Positions 16,685-25,521 of a stretch of 64,000 nt of DNA are shown piece after piece. Position numbers and translations under genes: made by a program. Positions within the stretch are counted from its first letter, which is position 1. Each line of letters starts with the position of its first letter. The notes below the pieces were generated by a model. It was not told where the DNA came from, did no database searches, and worked only from the letters and a program-made list of their open reading frames with translations. The stretch is taken from NCBI RefSeq assembly GCF_030486595.1, contig NZ_JAUJZH010000016.1, positions 1-64,000 of the forward strand, given 5' to 3'. This stretch comes from Variovorax ginsengisoli (GTDB lineage: Bacteria; Pseudomonadota; Gammaproteobacteria; Burkholderiales; Burkholderiaceae_C).

Positions 16685-17477
16685 GGCTCCCGCTGAACAA
16701 CTGCCTCAAAGCGGAGGAGGGCGGGAGTAGCTGTGGATGCGCGGTAACCCCGGTTTATGGACCCCTATCCGAGGTTGCGAGGTTGGAGCCATCGAAAAGC
16801 TGAAACTCAGGGCGATCCGTGCAGGGCCGAGGAGGCGGGCAGCGCGATTCCCCCGAATGACTCATCCCGACTGGTCGCGGCTGTTCGAGTTTTCAAAGCG
16901 AACGGCGGCAGCCAGCTAAGCTGAATTCGCCACCTCGACACCTCGACACCTCGCCCGATGTACGACTGCTGAACCTCGGAATCTGACTTCGGTAGCAGGT
17001 CCGATGCAGCGGCCAACGAAATTGCGTTGAACGGCCGCTTCGGCATACAGCAAACTGGCGTTCAGGGCCCGAGGACTAAACCGCTCTACAAGGACTTCCC
17101 GCAGAGTCAAGCGGAGTTGTTTGGATTTTGGCTGTTCTTCCTTGATCAGCGGCCGTTCGGTGAGTTCGGTGTTGCTTTCGATTGACTCCCTCGTTCGGCG
17201 CCGTGCGGCAGGTGAAGGTGCGGTGCGACAGAGAACAGACTGCACATCTACAAACGGCCTTGTTGCGCATCGTGGCGCGGGCCCAGATACGAACCGCTCA
17301 GCCGGACTCCATTCGCGGTACGGGGTTGGGCGCGATTGCCGCCACGCACGGTTTACCGAGTTCGCCAGCTGCCGGTCTGACCTGTCAAACGCATCTTCGA
17401 GAGCACGTCTTAGCTGGAAGGAGGAAGGGGTTGACCTTGTTGTGGAGTTGATCGGGTGCCGTGATTCACAGCGGGCT
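16685..17477. other. gene-free stretch before IS110-family element
   Basis: About 800 bp contain no convincing gene in any frame. A short triplicated CACCTCGA motif occurs near 16929. Part of this stretch is likely the non-coding end of the neighbouring IS110-family element, whose exact boundary I cannot see; the rest looks like decayed sequence. Confidence 0.4.
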
Positions 17478-18605
17478 TCAGGCCACGCACGCAGCGGAGA
17501 TCGATGCCGGGTCTGCGACGGGTTGCCGGTCCGGCTGCTTGGCCTGTGGTTTGATGCTGACGTGTTTGGAGTCGAAGCCATCTTCGCGGGTCATTACCGC
17601 CCACAGGATGCGAGCGTTCTTATTGGCCATGGCCACGCAGGCCTTCTGCCAGCCCACGCGCGCCGTCAGCTGCGCCAACCACCGCGAGATCGGGTCGTCG
17701 CGTTTGTCGGCGCTCATCACCGCGGCCTTGGCACCCTGGATCAGCAGCGTGCGCAGGTAGTCATCGCCGCGCTTGGTGATGCGCCCCAGGCGGATCGTGC
17801 CGCCACTGGATGCCTGGCGCGGCACCACGCCCAGCCAAGCGCCGAACTGGTGGCCGCTCTTGAACTGCGTGAAGTCACCCACGCCGGCCGTCAGCGCTGA
17901 CGCACCGAGTTCGCCTATTCCGATGACCTTGGCCGCGCGCTTGGCCGCTGGGTTGGATCGCACGTGTTGCCCGACCTGCCGGTCGCACCAGCGCATGTGC
18001 TCGTCGAGTTCGCGCCAGTGCTCGAACGCGCGCTGCAGCACCAGGCGCGCCGTTGTGCTGAGCTCATTACTAGCATCTTCGATGATGTCGGCCAGAACGG
18101 CACGCAAGACCTTGGGACTCTTGCCGAACACCAGGCCAAACTCCGTCAGCACACCGCGGATCTGGTTTATGCAGGCGGTGCGCTCTTCCTTCAACCCTTC
18201 GCGCACCCGGTGCAGGCTCATCACGCCCTGCTGCTCGCAGGTCTTGACCGGCACGAAGCGCATGCTCGGTCGCGACGCCGCCTCGCAGATCGCCGCGGCG
18301 TCCGTGGCGTCGTTCTTGCCGCCTTTGCCTTCCATGCGATACGGGGTGACGAAGTGGGCCGCGATCAGCCGCGGTTCCAACCCCTGCGCGCGCAGCTTGC
18401 GGCCCCAGTGGTGCGCGCTCGAGCATGCTTCCATCGCCACCACGCAACCCGCGGGCAGTTGCGTGCACCAGGCGAAGAACTGCTCGCGCTTGAACGCCCG
18501 CGCCACCACGCGCCGGCCGGACGCATCCACCGCGTGGACCTGAATCACTTGCTTGGCAAGGTCAACACCTACCCGCGCTATCCGTACTCCTGTAGTCTCG
18601 TTCAT
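17478..18605 (-). CDS. IS110-family transposase
   Basis: This is a 375-residue DEDD transposase of the IS110 family. The N-terminal RuvC-like domain starts with VGVDLAKQVIQVH and continues with VAMEACSSAHHW and KNDATDAAAI, which supply the acidic residues. The C-terminal Transposase_20 region has IGELGASALTA, FGAWLGVVPRQASSGG and the Ser-containing segment DDYLRTLLIQGAKAA. Length is normal and the frame intact, so it may be active. Family members use a bridge RNA made from a non-coding end and leave no obvious inverted repeats, so the edges are unclear. The right edge must lie before about 18695, where the IS91-like element begins. Confidence 0.92.
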   Translation of the reverse strand: MNETTGVRIARVGVDLAKQVIQVHAVDASGRRVVARAFKREQFFAWCTQLPAGCVVAMEACSSAHHWGRKLRAQGLEPRLIAAHFVTPYRMEGKGGKNDATDAAAICEAASRPSMRFVPVKTCEQQGVMSLHRVREGLKEERTACINQIRGVLTEFGLVFGKSPKVLRAVLADIIEDASNELSTTARLVLQRAFEHWRELDEHMRWCDRQVGQHVRSNPAAKRAAKVIGIGELGASALTAGVGDFTQFKSGHQFGAWLGVVPRQASSGGTIRLGRITKRGDDYLRTLLIQGAKAAVMSADKRDDPISRWLAQLTARVGWQKACVAMANKNARILWAVMTREDGFDSKHVSIKPQAKQPDRQPVADPASISAACVA

Positions 18606-18797
18606 GGGCTTCCCCTTTCTGTTTCAGATTGAGAGTCGCAACCCAATCTTGGTGCTTCGACACGGTTGCTGGAGGGTGGGAAGTCCCTTCGTATTCGCGG
18701 TAGCCCGCCGCTGAGGCTACGGTAATGGCAAACATTGCGCCCCTGTCTATGTTGAGGAGCGAGGCAATCGGCCTCGTTCTTTGACAGGAGCACGATC

Positions 18798-19673
18798 ATG
18801 ACCCCTTCGACACCAGCGGTTTCTCCGCTGCGTCAGCGCATGCTCGACGATATGCGCATGCACAAGCTCGGACCCAAGACCCAGGCTGCCTACGTTCGCG
18901 CGGTTCGGTACCTCGCCGGCTTCCTTCAACGCTCCCCCGACACGGCCACCGCAGAGGATCTGCGGTGCTTCCAGTTGCACATGGTCGATCGAGGCGTCTC
19001 GCCGGTCACGCTCAATGCGACCATCACCGGCTTGAAGTTCTTCTTCGACGTCACGCTCGACCGTGGCGAACTGATGGCCAGGATGAGCTACGTGCATGTG
19101 CCCCAGAAGATGCCGGTGGTTCTGAGTCGCGATGAAGTCGCACGCCTGATCGCCGGGGCCTCCAACTTGAAGTACCAGACGGCATTGTCCATCGCCTACG
19201 GCACAGGACTGCGTGTCAGCGAGATCGTTGCGCTGAAGGTCGGCGACATCGACAGCCAACGCATGACCTTGCGCGTCGAACAGGGTAAGGGCCACAAGGA
19301 TCGCTACGCCATGCTGTCGCCGGTGCTGCTCAAGCGGCTGCGCGACTGGTGGCGATACGCCAACGCGAAGGGCAAGATGCTGCCCAACGGCTGGCTGTTT
19401 CCCGGCATGAACCCGGTCGACCCGTTGACCGCGCGCCAGCTCAACCGCGCCGTTCACGACGCCGCCGAGGCAGCCAAGATCGACAAGCGTGTGACGATGC
19501 ACACGCTGCGCCACACGTTTGCCACGCACCTGCTGGAGCAGAAGGTCGACATCCGGGTGATCCAGGTGATGCTGGGGCACAAGAAGCTGGAGACGACATC
19601 GGTCTACACGCACGTGGCCACCGAGATCCTGCACGAAGTGGTCAGCCCGCTGGAGAGGCTTGAACACGCGTAG
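18798..19673 (+). CDS. tyrosine recombinase of IS91-like element
   Basis: The 291-residue XerC/D-like integrase has the complete catalytic set: R139 (TGLRVSEI), a Lys in GKGHKD, H235 and R238 (HTLRHT), H261 (LGH) and nucleophile Y270 (TSVYTHV). The N-terminal SAM-like core-binding domain covers about residues 10-100. It lies within a transposable element and is followed after 9 bp by the HUH transposase, so the two are probably translated together. A subgroup of IS91 elements is known to carry such an extra recombinase; its role in transposition is unclear. Confidence 0.93.
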   Translation: MTPSTPAVSPLRQRMLDDMRMHKLGPKTQAAYVRAVRYLAGFLQRSPDTATAEDLRCFQLHMVDRGVSPVTLNATITGLKFFFDVTLDRGELMARMSYVHVPQKMPVVLSRDEVARLIAGASNLKYQTALSIAYGTGLRVSEIVALKVGDIDSQRMTLRVEQGKGHKDRYAMLSPVLLKRLRDWWRYANAKGKMLPNGWLFPGMNPVDPLTARQLNRAVHDAAEAAKIDKRVTMHTLRHTFATHLLEQKVDIRVIQVMLGHKKLETTSVYTHVATEILHEVVSPLERLEHA

Positions 19674-19682
19674 AGCATCTCC

Positions 19683-20879
19683 GTGGCGCATTGCGCCCTG
19701 GAAGTCGCTGACATCTTCCGCATCCACGGTCCCGGCTGGCGCAAGGCGCAGCGTGGGCATCTGAGCCTGGGCCAGCTCAAGGTGATGTCGGCCATTGAAC
19801 AGTGCCGCAGCGCGGCGCTGGGAGGCCACGTGTTGCGTTGCGAAGGCTGCGGGCTCGACCAGATCGCCTACAACTCCTGCCGCAACCGGCACTGCCCGAA
19901 GTGCCAGGCCAGCGCAGCGCAACGCTGGCTCGAGGCGCGTCAAGCCGATCTGCTGCCGGTGGACTACTACCACGTCGTCTTCACCTTGCCCGCGCCGATC
20001 AGCGCCATCGCCTACTACAACAAGGCAGAGATCTACGCGTTGCTCTTTGACGTGGCCGCCGAGACCCTGATGACCATCGCGGCGGATCCGAAGCATCTGG
20101 GTGCCAGCATCGGTGCGACCCTGGTGCTACACACCTGGGGATCGGCGCTGACGCATCATCCCCATGTGCACGGCATCATGCCGGGCGGTGGCCTGTCGCC
20201 GGACGGGGAGCACTGGGTCGCGTGCAAGCCCGGCTTCTTCTTGTCGGTGCGCGTGCTGTCGCGGCTGTTCCGGCGCCGCTTCCTTGAAGCGCTCGAGCAC
20301 GCTCACGACGCCGGCCGCCTGCATTTCTTCGGCGAGGACACAGCGCTCGCTGACGCAAAGGTGTTCGCCGACTGGCTCGCGCCACTGCGCAAGTGCGAAT
20401 GGGTCGTCTACGCCAAGCGCCCGTTCGCTGGCCCCGAATCGGTGCTGGCCTATCTGTCGCGCTATACCCACCGCGTCGCGATCTCGAACAGCCGACTTCT
20501 AGCCATGGACGAGCGAGGCGTCACATTCCGCTGGAAGGATTACCGCGCCAAGGGCCGGACTCGCCACAAGACGATGACGCTCGATGCCGACGAGTTCATG
20601 CGTCGCTTCCTTCTGCACGTCCTGCCGAGTGGGTTCCATCGCATCCGCCACTACGGGCTGCTGGCCAACGGCAACCGAACCTCCAGCCTCACACGCATTC
20701 GCGAGTTGCTGCTGCAGCAAGACGATGCCGTTGCCCGAACGTCGGCCTCTGATGCCGAGGTCGAATCGGCGCGACCGAGCTTCTTCTGCCCACACTGCGG
20801 CGCGCCGATGATCGTCTTGCAGACCTTCGCTCGCGGTCAGCCCATACGCGCGCCGCCTCAACAGGCTTGGGCACCATGA
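19683..20879 (+). CDS. IS91-family HUH transposase
   Basis: The product is 398 residues, starting at GTG. The N-terminal zinc ribbon has C53, C56, C66, H70, C71 and C74 (CEGC, then CRNRHCPKC). The relaxase-like core has the HUH motif HVH at 161-163 (THHPHVHGIMPGG). The catalytic tyrosine region is SVLAYLSRYTHRVAISN. The C-terminus ends in a Cys-x2-Cys segment (CPHCGAP). It is intact and follows the recombinase by 9 bp. It could act in trans on the deleted copy at 57082-57634, whose ends are alike. Confidence 0.94.
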   Translation: MAHCALEVADIFRIHGPGWRKAQRGHLSLGQLKVMSAIEQCRSAALGGHVLRCEGCGLDQIAYNSCRNRHCPKCQASAAQRWLEARQADLLPVDYYHVVFTLPAPISAIAYYNKAEIYALLFDVAAETLMTIAADPKHLGASIGATLVLHTWGSALTHHPHVHGIMPGGGLSPDGEHWVACKPGFFLSVRVLSRLFRRRFLEALEHAHDAGRLHFFGEDTALADAKVFADWLAPLRKCEWVVYAKRPFAGPESVLAYLSRYTHRVAISNSRLLAMDERGVTFRWKDYRAKGRTRHKTMTLDADEFMRRFLLHVLPSGFHRIRHYGLLANGNRTSSLTRIRELLLQQDDAVARTSASDAEVESARPSFFCPHCGAPMIVLQTFARGQPIRAPPQQAWAP

Positions 20880-21138
20880 GTACACATCTGCATCAGCCAT
20901 CCGTCCGAGCCTGGATGCGGGGCGGTCCTGCCCCCGCACCGGCCGACGGCCTTGTCGCCGGTCGCGTCGCTGGGCGACTCAACGTGCCGGCATCGATCCG
21001 CAGCGCCTCAATGACGCCATCTGTCGATTTCTTGAGTCGCCTCCCCAGTACCACCTCGATTCACGCCGCCCGAATCCCCATAGCCTCGTAGCCTTCTCAG
21101 GCCTCAGTGGCGCATTCCGCGGTTTCCTCCATGGAGGC

Positions 21139-21209
21139 TTGTCCAACACCTGCCCTCAGGCCGTTGGCGCGCTCAACGCTGTCACGCCGCACGGGCAGGT
21201 ATCGGACAA
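21139..21209. repeat. right-end stem-loop (oriIS) of IS91-like element
   Basis: Arms TTGTCC-AAC-ACCTGCCC (21139-21155) and GGGCAGGT-ATC-GGACAA (21193-21209) pair except for the three central bases. The same structure with the same mismatch occurs at 57086-57155 in the deleted copy, while the loop differs. Conservation of stem but not loop supports a functional end. Confidence 0.7.
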
Positions 21210-21352
21210 CCCTAAACCGTTGCAGACTTCTCGCAATCCAGAGAGAACGGCAGGTTTCCGCCAGCGAGCGGTCTGAGGCTCAAAGTCGGCATATGCAGTG
21301 AGGCCGTCCTAGATGCTTGCCGCTGCTTGCGTTGGGGTCTGCTCGACATGTC

Positions 21353-21907
21353 CTATCGCTTGCACCCTTCAAGCAACGCTTTCACTGTGATCATCTTGGT
21401 GTCGACTTCCTTGAGCTGGAGGTCAACGGTGGCCGTTCGCGTGATCGACTGAGGATAGCCCGCTTGCGCGGCGGCTATTCGCTCCACACCGAGCACGCGG
21501 GTGCGTGCGGCGTAGCCGTCCGCCTCTTGCTTCCACTCTTTGCACTGCTTCGCCGTGGCCAGCTCTTGTTTGTGCTGGTCACGCTCCGTTTGGATCTTCC
21601 GCTCGTGCTCGTCGCGCTCCGCCTGGAGCTTCCGTTCATACTCCGTGACTTTTACATTCAGATCACTCTTGAGCCCTGCGGTCTCATTGGCATGAAGAAG
21701 GTTTGATGTCCAGAGGCCAACACCAAAGCCTGCACTCAAAGTTGCTATGAGTACGCCAACTACCCAAAGCAGGAACTTGCGCACGTGCTTTCCCGGCTGG
21801 CTTCGAAGGTAATCCAGGATTGCTCCGAACGTGCTTTCCTCGGCATCCGGCGGTTTCACAGCGGGCGGCGGCACTATCGGTGTTGGTGTTTCAATGGCTT
21901 CAGCCAT
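21353..21907 (-). CDS. membrane-anchored coiled-coil hypothetical protein
   Basis: This protein of 184 residues from ATG (MAEAIETPTP) has a Pro-rich cytoplasmic start and one membrane span at about 44-66 (FLLWVVGVLIATLSAGFGVGLW split over the region). A charged heptad-like coiled coil follows (ERDEHERKIQ and similar repeats), then a C-terminal region. No family is recognised. It is the last of three genes on this strand that have export or membrane signals, though gaps of about 180 bp (and 36 bp) separate them. Confidence 0.6.
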   Translation of the reverse strand: MAEAIETPTPIVPPPAVKPPDAEESTFGAILDYLRSQPGKHVRKFLLWVVGVLIATLSAGFGVGLWTSNLLHANETAGLKSDLNVKVTEYERKLQAERDEHERKIQTERDQHKQELATAKQCKEWKQEADGYAARTRVLGVERIAAAQAGYPQSITRTATVDLQLKEVDTKMITVKALLEGCKR

Positions 21908-22082
21908 GCGTCGCTCCTTCGTCTTCAAATTCACGACATGCTGAACATATCCTATGCGCTACAGATAGCAAAACTGGGTCAATGGAAAATTGGAGCGCGC
22001 GGCACCTGCAACGCGAGGTGGCGACACACCTGTCCCGCATTCAAGAATCGGCTAACTCACCGGCGAGGTGAGGGGTGCCTAG

Positions 22083-22613
22083 TCAATAGGCACATCTGGT
22101 GTCTGCGGACACCACTTCCGCATAGTGATCTTTGGTGTATGCCACCAAGCAAACCTTGTACGTAGCAAAAAATGCCTTGGCGGCCGCATCGACGTTTCCT
22201 CCGGTGAGATAAGCCGTGGCCAGGCCAGTGCCCACGGACGCCTTCCCACAATTGGCGATCCCCTCTCTGATCTTTGACTCCGCTTGGTCGTGATCCAGAT
22301 AGATCTCAAAATATTGAGGTCCGGTCCGCCAGGTCAAACCGTCCAATTTTGAACATGGCGTCGGAAACGGCTGCTGATAGATGGTTTCCCGCTGACGGCC
22401 TCCGCCTCCATCCGCTGTCGCTGCATCTGAATCAATGGGAATGCGTCTGCGAAGCCTCTGCTCATCCGCTTGCGACATCGGAGAGCCAGTTAGGATGCCA
22501 GTACTTTTCCCTGGTTCAGGCTTACCGAAGTCGTCAAAAGCCGCGTGGGAACTCATTGCAAAGGCAAATGAAACGGTAGCTGCCTCGAGGAGAGTTTGAA
22601 TTGCATTTCGCAT
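22083..22613 (-). CDS. secreted hypothetical protein
   Basis: The product is 176 residues from ATG (MRNAIQTLL), with a signal peptide ending near AMSSHA-AF. The mature part includes a Gly-rich stretch and several cysteines (CSKLDG, NCGKA, VCLVAY, TRCAY), suggesting periplasmic disulfides. No family is recognised. Base composition is lower in GC than the surrounding operons, as are its neighbours, which suggests acquisition. Confidence 0.6.
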   Translation of the reverse strand: MRNAIQTLLEAATVSFAFAMSSHAAFDDFGKPEPGKSTGILTGSPMSQADEQRLRRRIPIDSDAATADGGGGRQRETIYQQPFPTPCSKLDGLTWRTGPQYFEIYLDHDQAESKIREGIANCGKASVGTGLATAYLTGGNVDAAAKAFFATYKVCLVAYTKDHYAEVVSADTRCAY

Positions 22614-22649
22614 GCCGTCCTCCAATCGCCAAATAAGGCGAGCGCCTCT

Positions 22650-23123
22650 TCATTGAAGCACCACGCGACAATTCAGTTCCATCGCCGCCGAGTTGTTGTT
22701 GACGTGATCAATACGGATTTCAACACGTTGATTGGAAGGCACAACCGCCGTGAGATCTCCTGTTTGTATCTTCGAAGCGTTATCGACACCAAGAGTCTTG
22801 GTGAAATCGATACCAGGAAGCTTCGGATCTGTTTTAAGCGTGAGCCTCATCCATTTGTCGTCGCTGCCGTCGCGAATGGAAAGGGCCTCGCAATTGAGTT
22901 TGAGATTTCTCGTGCGGTTTTGGGCTTTGATATTTATCAACCCAAGCGACTTGTTGTCGACTTTGAACAGTCCATTTGCAGTGTCGTCAATGGTTAATTC
23001 TTCGCGTCCCGCATGCGCGTTGGACAAGGCAACCGACAACAAGACAGCGAACGCGATCGAACCGGCCATTCGCCGGCTTCTCATTTGACGTGGGCGCCGA
23101 TTGAGAATGTTTTTCGTCCACAT
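22650..23123 (-). CDS. secreted hypothetical protein
   Basis: The product is 157 residues. The start at 23123 (MWTKNILNRR) has an AGGAGG ribosome-binding site six bases upstream. A signal peptide runs through AGSIAFAVLLSVALSNAHA. The mature domain is beta-rich with two cysteines and no known family. It precedes the cysteine-containing secreted gene by 36 bp, so those two likely form one transcript. Confidence 0.6.
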   Translation of the reverse strand: MWTKNILNRRPRQMRSRRMAGSIAFAVLLSVALSNAHAGREELTIDDTANGLFKVDNKSLGLINIKAQNRTRNLKLNCEALSIRDGSDDKWMRLTLKTDPKLPGIDFTKTLGVDNASKIQTGDLTAVVPSNQRVEIRIDHVNNNSAAMELNCRVVLQ

Positions 23124-23775
23124 GCGAACCTCCTCGCTGCCGATGATGGAGATGCCTCGTATCGCACGTCGAAGATAGCCTCCTGTCAATCGGTCTGCAT
23201 CATCAAAATTATGCATGTCCGCGCTGTCCGAATTTCGGTCCAGGCGCATGCACTTGAAAGGGCGCAGCGCCGCCAGTGCCGAGGCGGCAGTGATGGAGGC
23301 CGGAGGCGAGGACCTCGGGCCCCGCAATTCACGCTCAGGCCTTCAGGCGCTTCATCTCTTCGGCAAGCATCCAGAGGGTGCGATTGACCTTGATGCCTGA
23401 TCGATGCCTTGCAATTCGCGCGTGCGCTGCCGGCGGCACCTACCAGCAGAACGGGATGCCCAATCCAGCGACTGCTTAGCGGAGATCACCGGACATCGAG
23501 ATTCTTGCGCTGAGAGACCGGTCTTGGCCGGGACTGCCTGTTCGCCAAGCGCGCCGATAGCAGTCCTTGGCCAACCGGGCGATCACGCCGAAGGTCTGCT
23601 GCCAGGCACGGCCGCGAACTGGTGCTCGCGGCCATGACCGGTCAATCGCGCACCGGTCTGCAAAGGCCGGTATCTATTGCAAAGCGGTACTTGAGCGGCA
23701 AGAGTGCTGAGAATTCGATGCCACAAATCACGGCGAGGTTATAGCGCACGTCGCCACGCCGGACAGGCTGCTCCG
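23124..23775. other. gene-free stretch
   Basis: About 650 bp hold the presumed promoter of the secreted-protein genes and the 3' side of the rraA operon. I see no supported gene; short frames here lack family motifs. Confidence 0.45.
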
Positions 23776-24414
23776 TCAAACAAGCCCAAAGCGCTTGAGC
23801 GTGTCCGTCAGGTTGAGCAAGTCGGCAGTCATCGCCCCCTCTTCGATGGCCCGGCGTTGCCCAGCCTCCTTTTCCTCGCGCGCCAGGCTGCTGGCGATCG
23901 CCGATTCGACTTCGTCTTTGGGAACCACTGCCAGACCGTCGCGATCGCCGACGATGATGTCGCCGGGGTGGATGAGCACGTCCCCGATGGTGATGGGAAC
24001 GTTGATCTTTCCGGGTTGATTCTTGCCGGTTCCCTTGATCGACAAGCCGCGGCAGAACACGGGAAAACCCAGTTCGATGATGAGGTTGGCGTCGCGCACG
24101 CAGCCATTGATGACGAGGCCGGCGACGCCAATCTTCTGGGCCTGGATCGTAAGGACGTCGCCCCAAGGCCCGGCTTCCATGAACCCCTTGGCATCGACCA
24201 CGAGCACATCGCCCGGCTTCGCCTTCTGCACCGCATAGTGCAGCATCAGGTTGTCCGCTGGCCGGCAGTCGACGGTGAAGGCGGGGCCGGCGAGTCGCAT
24301 CGTCGGATCGATGGGCTTCATGCCGTGGTCGAGCGCGCCCTTGGCGCCTTGCGCCTCATAGACGGTCGCTGCGCCGAGGTCGCGCAGCTGAGTGATTTGT
24401 TCGGACGTAGCCAA
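23776..24414 (-). CDS. RraA-like / HMG aldolase family protein
   Basis: The product is 212 residues of the RraA/4-hydroxy-4-methyl-2-oxoglutarate aldolase fold. The family core is VINGCVRDANLIIELGFPVFCRG, with the R-D pair that binds the metal and substrate, then VLIHPGDIIVGDRDGLAVVP. Members cleave or decarboxylate oxoacids such as CHA or oxaloacetate, giving pyruvate. The start is put at TTG 24414, which has GGAG five bases upstream; a GTG at 24450 lies inside a strong hairpin and has no ribosome-binding site. It is last in the rraA-bug-rraA operon. Confidence 0.82.
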   Translation of the reverse strand: MATSEQITQLRDLGAATVYEAQGAKGALDHGMKPIDPTMRLAGPAFTVDCRPADNLMLHYAVQKAKPGDVLVVDAKGFMEAGPWGDVLTIQAQKIGVAGLVINGCVRDANLIIELGFPVFCRGLSIKGTGKNQPGKINVPITIGDVLIHPGDIIVGDRDGLAVVPKDEVESAIASSLAREEKEAGQRRAIEEGAMTADLLNLTDTLKRFGLV

Positions 24415-24446
24415 GAGATCTCCAGCAAGTATTGGGATGGATGGAC

Positions 24447-24474
24447 GCACCGGCTGCGCAAGCGCAGCCGGTGC
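24447..24474. terminator. perfect 13-bp stem-loop between bug and rraA
   Basis: GCACCGGCTGCGC (24447-24459) pairs fully with GCGCAGCCGGTGC (24462-24474). It begins 16 bp after the bug stop and ends about 30 bp before the rraA start. No T-run follows, so it may be a 3' stability or attenuation structure rather than a full terminator. Confidence 0.6.
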
Positions 24475-24489
24475 AAAAGTGGGTACCGA

Positions 24490-25473
24490 TCAGTCGACCT
24501 TTGCACCAGAGCGCTTCACCAGCGATTCCCAGTAAGGAAGTTCCTTGGCGATGAACTGGTTGAACTGCTCGGCACTTCCCGCGACGTCTCGGGAGCCCAT
24601 GTCGGCGAGACTCTTCGACACTTCCGGGCTCTTGAGGACTTTGACCAGGTCGCGGTTCAAGCGCTCGGTCAGCGCCGCCGGTGTCTTGGCAGGCGCGAAG
24701 ATGCCGTACCAGTTCTCGACCACGAAGTTGTCATAGCCGAGCTCCTTCATCGTGGGCACGTTCGGAAGATTCTTCGAGCGCGCGCTGCCGGTCGTAGCAA
24801 GCGCCCGGATGCGCCCGCCGCCGCTCAACTGCGAAGCGATTGCAGTGGTCGTTTCAAACGCAACCGGCACTTGTCCGGAAATCACGTCCTGAAGCGCTGG
24901 CCCCTGGCCGCGGTAGGGAATGTGGGTCATGTCCACCTTCATCTCGAGCTTCAGCATTTCTCCCATCAGGTGTTGCGGGCTGCCGCTACCGCCGGAGGCA
25001 AAGCTGTACTTGCCGGGCGCAGCCTTGATCGCCGCACTGAGTTGGTCAACCGTCTTTGCGGATTCGGCCGCATTGACATAGAGCACCAATGGCACCGAAG
25101 CGACCTCGACGACTGGCGTGAGCGACTTCACCGGATCGAGACGCAGCTTGTAAAGGTTGCGATTGATGACGATCCCGGTGTTGTTGCCCAGCAGCAGTGT
25201 GCAACCGTCCGGCGGAGCGGCTGAAACGAACTCGGTGCCAATGTTGCTGCTCGCGCCGCCCTTGTTGTCCACGATGACTGTGGTGGCGAGTTCCTTCGCC
25301 AAGCCGGGCGCGAGCAGCCGCGCAAGGATGTCTGTTGTGCCGCCGGGCGGATAGGGCGAGACGAGCTTCACCACCTTGCAGGGGTACGCGTCTTGCGCCA
25401 GGGCGCCGCAGGCGGCCGCAGCCGCCACCAGTCCTAGTGCGGCTGAGCGGAAGTGTTTGATTGTCGTGTTCAC
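24490..25473 (-). CDS. Bug-family tripartite tricarboxylate receptor
   Basis: This 327-residue periplasmic solute-binding protein is of the Bug/TctC type, with a signal peptide ending near ACGALA. Typical motifs are VVKLVSPYPPGGTTDILARLLAPGLA, TVIVDNKGGASSNIGTEFV and VPTMKELGYDNF. Bug proteins bind carboxylates or other small acids. The start is GTG at 25473 with a GGAGACAAC leader. It lies between two RraA-family genes on the same strand, so the ligand may be an oxo- or hydroxy-dicarboxylate. No tctA/tctB permease genes are nearby. Confidence 0.9.
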   Translation of the reverse strand: MNTTIKHFRSAALGLVAAAAACGALAQDAYPCKVVKLVSPYPPGGTTDILARLLAPGLAKELATTVIVDNKGGASSNIGTEFVSAAPPDGCTLLLGNNTGIVINRNLYKLRLDPVKSLTPVVEVASVPLVLYVNAAESAKTVDQLSAAIKAAPGKYSFASGGSGSPQHLMGEMLKLEMKVDMTHIPYRGQGPALQDVISGQVPVAFETTTAIASQLSGGGRIRALATTGSARSKNLPNVPTMKELGYDNFVVENWYGIFAPAKTPAALTERLNRDLVKVLKSPEVSKSLADMGSRDVAGSAEQFNQFIAKELPYWESLVKRSGAKVD

Positions 25474-25521
25474 AAGTTGTCTCCGGTTCGTTTGATTGAT
25501 GTCGCCGTGAGCGCCAGCCGC

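Larger units (their letters stand above)
18695..21213 (+). mobile_element. IS91-like element with accessory tyrosine recombinase
   Basis: The element is about 2.5 kb. It carries a tyrosine recombinase and, 9 bp later, an IS91-family HUH transposase. The ends are set by comparison with the deleted relative at 57082-57634: similarity begins near CGCGGTAGCCCGCCG on the left and stops just after GGACAACCCT on the right. The right end has the stem-loop expected of an IS91 origin. IS91 elements move by rolling-circle replication without target duplication. Confidence 0.8.

Noticed and set aside
16929..16951. Triplicated CACCTCGA tandem repeat
   Set aside because: Only three short units, no spacers; not a CRISPR or iteron array.
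16916..17581. Open frame of 221 codons on the minus strand
   Set aside because: No family motif, Ser/Arg-rich shadow-like text, overlaps the end of the IS110 transposase gene.
21139..21209. Possible integron attC site
   Set aside because: One arm has a GTCCAAC-like end, but the other is not its complement (ATCGGAC), no integrase-cassette array is present, and the structure repeats at the end of an IS91 derivative.
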